Origin: Crenarchaeota archaeon SCGC AAA471-B05
GTDB taxonomy: Archaea; Thermoproteota; Thermoprotei; Gearchaeales; Gearchaeaceae
DNA length: 9,845 nt
Assembly (NCBI GenBank): GCA_000380705.1
Contig: AQYM01000026.1
Span: 1 to 9,845, forward strand
Direction: 5' to 3'
The position numbers and the translations under genes were made by a program. The notes beneath the pieces are model-generated. The model saw nothing but the letters and a program-made list of their open reading frames with translations, was not told where the DNA came from and made no database searches. Positions 6,824 through 9,845 of the stretch are shown piece by piece; position 1 is the first letter of the stretch, and every line of letters begins with the position of its first letter.

Positions 6824-7662
6824 TTATTTAAATAGTTTTTATTGATTGCAATGATATTTAAAAAATCTTCATTTTTCATTTCATTAATTTTCTTATATAA
6901 TTGGTTTTCTTTGTAGACATTAAAGTTTTCGTCGATAACAATAAGCTTAAAATTATTAAATATTAGCCATTCTATTAAAGAAGAAGGTTCAAAGCCTGCA
7001 GCTTTCAAGCCGAAAGGCCAAAACTCGAAAATAAGAACTTTCACTTTTTTAATTAAGTCTTTCATTCCATACAGAACTAATGCCTCTGCACCTTGAACGT
7101 CAATTTTAATTAGAGCAAACTCTCCTTTAAAATCGTGAAAATATTCGTCTAAACTTATCATATCGATTTCTATGCATGAAATAATAGATGTGGTGACATC
7201 ATTATAAATACTTGAACGGCCAGTAAGCTTATCTATATAAAATTTTACTTTTGTTTTCTTATTACCTACCGCTTTTCTTTCTATGATAACATTATTACGT
7301 TTTAATTTTCTTATTCTATGCTTTAAAAATAAAAAGTTTCTAGGATCGGGTTCAAAAGCATAAACTTTACCCCTTTGACCAACTAGTTTACTCAGGAATA
7401 TCGTATATTGACCTCGATTGGCACCGATGTCAACCACCATATCTCCTTCTTTTATTATAGTAGCCATTATTATTGGTAGAGGATATTCGTAAATCATATC
7501 CTTTAATGTAAAGAAGAAAATATAATTTGGTTTTATATAACTTATACAATCTTCAAAAAAGCGATTAGCTGTTATACGTCTAGGCAAATATTTATACAAC
7601 TTAATTTTCTTAAGTAAATATAATATCTTATCAAGACTTAAATATATAAGTGTTATTAACAT
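6817..7662 (-). CDS. FkbM-family SAM-dependent methyltransferase (intact, single-copy type)
   Basis: An intact 281-residue methyltransferase. The first 70 residues are hydrophobic and basic (LITLIYLSLDKILYLLKKI) and may lie against the membrane. The core has VVDIGANRGQYT (76-87, SAM loop), AFEPDP (102-107, acidic strand two), and LIKIDVQGAEALVL (184-197), the FkbM signature. FkbM enzymes O-methylate hydroxyl groups, often on sugars. It is only distantly similar to the FkbM copies at 446-1292 and 8695-9444, and belongs to a different branch. It starts three bases after the stop of the interrupted glycosyltransferase and overlaps the dehydrogenase by seven bases, so it sits in the middle of the operon. 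A terminal methyl group could cap or modify the glycan; this is inferred. Confidence 0.87.
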   Translation of the reverse strand: MLITLIYLSLDKILYLLKKIKLYKYLPRRITANRFFEDCISYIKPNYIFFFTLKDMIYEYPLPIIMATIIKEGDMVVDIGANRGQYTIFLSKLVGQRGKVYAFEPDPRNFLFLKHRIRKLKRNNVIIERKAVGNKKTKVKFYIDKLTGRSSIYNDVTTSIISCIEIDMISLDEYFHDFKGEFALIKIDVQGAEALVLYGMKDLIKKVKVLIFEFWPFGLKAAGFEPSSLIEWLIFNNFKLIVIDENFNVYKENQLYKKINEMKNEDFLNIIAINKNYLNKC

Positions 7663-7665
7663 AAA

Positions 7666-8655
7666 TTATTGAGTTAGTGTACTTATTATCGCTCTTGCTC
7701 TAGCCTCAGGACTATGAAATTTCATAACGAATTTTCTAGTTTCTTTACCAATCTTTATTGCATAATCTGGATCTTGTACGAGATATTCAACATGTTGCTT
7801 TAATTCTTTAAGGCTATCAAAAAAGAAAGCATGCCTACCTTCTTCAAAATTGTTTGGTATTAATGTCCTAGGTCTTCTAGAGATTAAAACCGAACCTGAA
7901 TAAGGAATCTCCCAATATCTTACAGTATCAAAACCCATGCCGTAAGTGGAAACTGAGCAAAGCGATTGAGAAATTATTTTGAGATACGTATAATGCGGCA
8001 AACCTTTTCTATGCTATGAACCAAGATAAATAAATGAATTCTTGAACTTCTTAAGAGCCTTAGCTACGTTTATTCTCTCTTTTAGTACATTTATAGTGCT
8101 TAGTTTATACTTGATATTAAGGATTTTAGGCAAATTGACTATGTAGGAAACGTTAATCGTCTTAGAATCTGAGGGCTTAAAGTTAGGATTTTCAATGTAA
8201 GATAAGGGGAGTGGTTTAAGCTTAGAAGAACGATATGCTTTTGCCATCTCAAATAGATTCAAGTAATTTAACATGTTTTTCATAGAAAAGTAACTTAAAT
8301 AGTATTTATATTGAGCTGTTAGTAAAAATTTATAATTATCGAATAATATGTTATAGAGCTCTCTTTTAAAATAAACTAAAATTTTGGGATGAAAAAACAA
8401 TCTATGGATCAATGGATCATCGAAAACATCAATAAAAGCAATTTTAGTTCCATGGTTAAGAACATATTTAACATATGAGTGATTAGAAATAACGAAATCT
8501 CTAAATATTAAAATTAGATCATAATCATCTAAACATAACTTATCAGGAAAATTTTCGAAAAGATGAACATTACTTTTACCTAATAATGTTATAAAACCAT
8601 TGTGAAGAATTATTTCTCCGAGTCCACGTGGTTTTGTTATTAGCAAAACTTTCAT
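7666..8655 (-). pseudogene. Glycosyltransferase (Glyco_trans_1_2 / CgeB-like) interrupted by an in-frame TAG
   Basis: Two stretches in the same reading frame, 213 codons and about 115 codons, are separated by a single TAG at 8014-8016. The N-terminal part begins MKVLLITKPRGLGEIILHNG, a GT-B type start with a long variable middle. Reading through TAG gives FIYLGS-TAG-HRKGLPHYTYLK, leading straight into GMGFDTVRYWEI and the rest of a Glyco_trans_1_2 domain (RPRTLIPNNF, then an arginine- and alanine-rich end). The joined length of 329 residues fits one complete enzyme. The only plausible internal restart is TTG 8001, which would give a 111-residue fragment lacking the N-terminal domain. So the gene is either newly inactivated by one substitution, read through, or carries a base-call error. 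It lies 39 bases after the FkbM gene and three before the next. Confidence 0.78.
8014..8016 (-). other. In-frame amber codon inside the glycosyltransferase gene
   Basis: TAG stands between TCA (Ser) and CAT (His) with intact family sequence on both sides and no change of frame. None of the intact genes whose ends lie in the window stops at TAG: they end in TAA, apart from one TGA at 9485-9487. Confidence 0.8.
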
Positions 8656-8694
8656 AAATCAGAAAAGATTTTTTAAATTACAATCAATTTTGCC

Positions 8695-9444
8695 TTAAAA
8701 ATCTTTCTTTACTTTCAATATTCTATATGCTTTTGGAAATGATTCACTTTTTTCTATGATAACAACATTTGTTCTTTTCAAACAATTCTTTGCTCCTTCT
8801 AATACTAGATCTTCCGCACCTTCAACATCGATCTTTATTAAATCTATTTTTTCTTCATTAATTATTTCATCCAATGGTTTCATCTCAACTTCTATGAATT
8901 CGATTTGTTTCCATTTAATTGAAGGCATCCCATAGCGTTTTGGTGTATAGTATAATTTTATTTTGCTATTTTTATTTCCTGCAGCCATGCTAAAGCTATT
9001 AACTTTAACATTATTCAGTTTTTCATTGATTTTCAATATTTTATAATTTCTAGGCAAAGGTTCAATTGCATATACTTTGCAATATTTTGCAGCTCTAATG
9101 GCATAACCCCCAATGTTAGCACCAACATCAACAAATACCTTTGAATTTCTCAAGTATTTCATGATAAAATCAAAGGTCTTAAGTTCGTTATATAACCCAG
9201 CATGAAGGTAATCTAAAAGATCTTTCAAAGCAAACTTTGATTTATCATTAAATTCTACAATCACAAGCTCGTTCAGAGAGGATAAAACTTTCTTTGGTAT
9301 GTTAAAGCCACAATGATACAGTACGTAGCTTAAAGTTTCAAAATCAACATTGTTTAGCTTATTTTCTAAAGTTAAATATCTTAAATATCCAACCATAGGT
9401 CTTATATTACCAAAAAATATTCCACCAATAGCTGGTCTTAACAT
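8695..9444 (-). CDS. FkbM-family methyltransferase, right copy (probably lost its first codons)
   Basis: From ATG 9444 the frame gives 249 residues containing the full catalytic core: VFVDVGANIGGYA (103-115), AIEPLP (126-131) and IKIDVEGAEDLVLEGA (203-218). The original start was probably ATG 9488, which overlaps the TGA of the upstream methyltransferase gene as ATGA. From there the frame reads MNFLNKIPKF and stops at TAA. One extra A in the AAAA at about 9471-9475 would restore MNFLNKNTKIYKHFKMLRP, as seen in the middle copy. The end is also shorter than in the left copy: TAA after KVKKDF is followed by in-frame GKIDCNLKNLF, which resembles the lost tail. It may still work, since the lost ends lie outside the motifs. 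It probably methylates a glycan together with its methyltransferase neighbour. Confidence 0.75.
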   Translation of the reverse strand: MLRPAIGGIFFGNIRPMVGYLRYLTLENKLNNVDFETLSYVLYHCGFNIPKKVLSSLNELVIVEFNDKSKFALKDLLDYLHAGLYNELKTFDFIMKYLRNSKVFVDVGANIGGYAIRAAKYCKVYAIEPLPRNYKILKINEKLNNVKVNSFSMAAGNKNSKIKLYYTPKRYGMPSIKWKQIEFIEVEMKPLDEIINEEKIDLIKIDVEGAEDLVLEGAKNCLKRTNVVIIEKSESFPKAYRILKVKKDF

Positions 9445-9680
9445 TTTAAAATGTTTATAAATTTTGGTATTTTATTCAAAAAATTCATTCCAAATTATTT
9501 TTTAAACAAAATCCTACATTTGCTAAATTCATCCAAGGCGCTTTTACTTCTTTACAGAAATCTATAAAAGCGTTGTTTAAATCTATGTTATCTGCAATTA
9601 ATAATCCTCCTTTTATTAATTTTCTCCAAGCTGTTTTGAATTCGAACATCATGTGTTCATAAGTATGCAAAGAATCATGG
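9368..9680 (-). repeat. Duplicated segment, right copy
   Basis: Partner of 3378-3695, spanning the 3' part of Methyltransf_24 and the 5' part of FkbM. Positions 9540-9631 are identical to 3555-3646. The two copies differ by small indels in the FkbM start region, one of which puts the right copy out of frame. Confidence 0.8.
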
Positions 9681-9845
9681 TAAAAAATATCAATTGCACC
9701 AAGTCTATCTAAAAGATCTGGTAACTTTTCTTCAACCTTTCCTAAGATAAGCGTCCATCTTTCTCTTAATATTTGAGGAACTAGCCAACCAACTTCTTTA
9801 TTTTTAGGTATCATTGCTGTAGGATCCAAATTAGGAAAGTCAATT
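9485..9845 (-). CDS. Class I methyltransferase, CmcI/TylF-like (Methyltransf_24), right copy, 3' part (cut by window edge)
   Basis: The frame is open to the right edge, so the TTG at 9829 is not a real start. The visible 120 residues begin IDFPNLDPTAMIPKNKEVGW, equivalent to the strand-two region (SIDLP) of the 3509-4273 protein. They continue with RWTLILG, YHDSLHTYEHMMFEFKTAW and GGLLIADNI, the Methyltransf_24 elements. The last 60 residues are almost identical to the middle copy, while the part before YHDSLH differs clearly. The SAM-binding glycine loop must lie outside the window. The stop TGA overlaps the ancestral start of the FkbM gene (ATGA), so the two were made together. The likely job is O-methylation of a sugar alongside FkbM. 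Confidence 0.85.
   Translation of the reverse strand, partial: IDFPNLDPTAMIPKNKEVGWLVPQILRERWTLILGKVEEKLPDLLDRLGAIDIFYHDSLHTYEHMMFEFKTAWRKLIKGGLLIADNIDLNNAFIDFCKEVKAPWMNLANVGFCLKNNLE

Noticed and set aside
7666..8001. A separate small glycosyltransferase gene starting at TTG 8001
   Set aside because: The frame continues upstream through the single TAG into the matching N-terminal part. A lone C-terminal half lacks the acceptor domain.
1..9845. tRNA or rRNA genes, C/D box RNAs, CRISPR arrays or integrase attachment sites
   Set aside because: No GC-rich cloverleaf-like block, no regularly spaced repeats and no paired C and D boxes were found by eye in this AT-rich window.

Overview
The window is AT-rich DNA with no RNA gene, CRISPR array or recognisable transposase. 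Every gene and gene remnant lies on the minus strand, so it reads right to left. It looks archaeal, most likely a Thermoproteota (Sulfolobales-like) genome. The reasons are a TATA/BRE promoter placed for a leaderless transcript (3075-3110), an exported propeller protein with a C-terminal membrane anchor, a HEPN/MNT pair, few Shine-Dalgarno sites, and TAA as the usual stop. The exact lineage cannot be fixed from sequence alone.

In transcription order: a class I methyltransferase (CmcI/TylF-like, Methyltransf_24) cut by the right edge; an FkbM methyltransferase (8695-9444); a family-1-like glycosyltransferase interrupted by one in-frame TAG (7666-8655); an intact FkbM methyltransferase (6817-7662); a Gfo/Idh/MocA sugar-nucleotide dehydrogenase (5810-6823); a left-handed beta-helix acetyltransferase (5251-5823). 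Short gaps or overlaps link these genes into one operon-like run. Then come a decayed MNT nucleotidyltransferase and HEPN protein (4316-5096), an intact Methyltransf_24 gene (3509-4273) with only the start of an FkbM gene behind it (3344-3502), an exported seven-repeat beta-propeller protein (1585-3072), a scrap of a third Methyltransf_24 gene (about 1300-1397), a frameshifted FkbM gene (446-1292), and the N-terminal half of a GT4-type glycosyltransferase cut by the left edge.

The theme is a surface-glycan locus: glycosyltransferases add sugars, the dehydrogenase/acetyltransferase pair probably makes an acetamido sugar nucleotide, and the FkbM and Methyltransf_24 enzymes probably methylate the glycan. 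The propeller may be a cell-surface protein of the same envelope.

The most notable structure is a Methyltransf_24-FkbM pair present three times in different states of repair. The middle and right copies share a segment of about 315 bp, including 92 identical bases, that runs from the 3' part of Methyltransf_24 into the start of FkbM and ends abruptly. This looks like recent recombination or gene conversion. Frameshifts and stops concentrate in these repeated genes and in the HEPN/MNT pair, while the long single-copy genes are clean, which favours real gene decay over general sequencing error.
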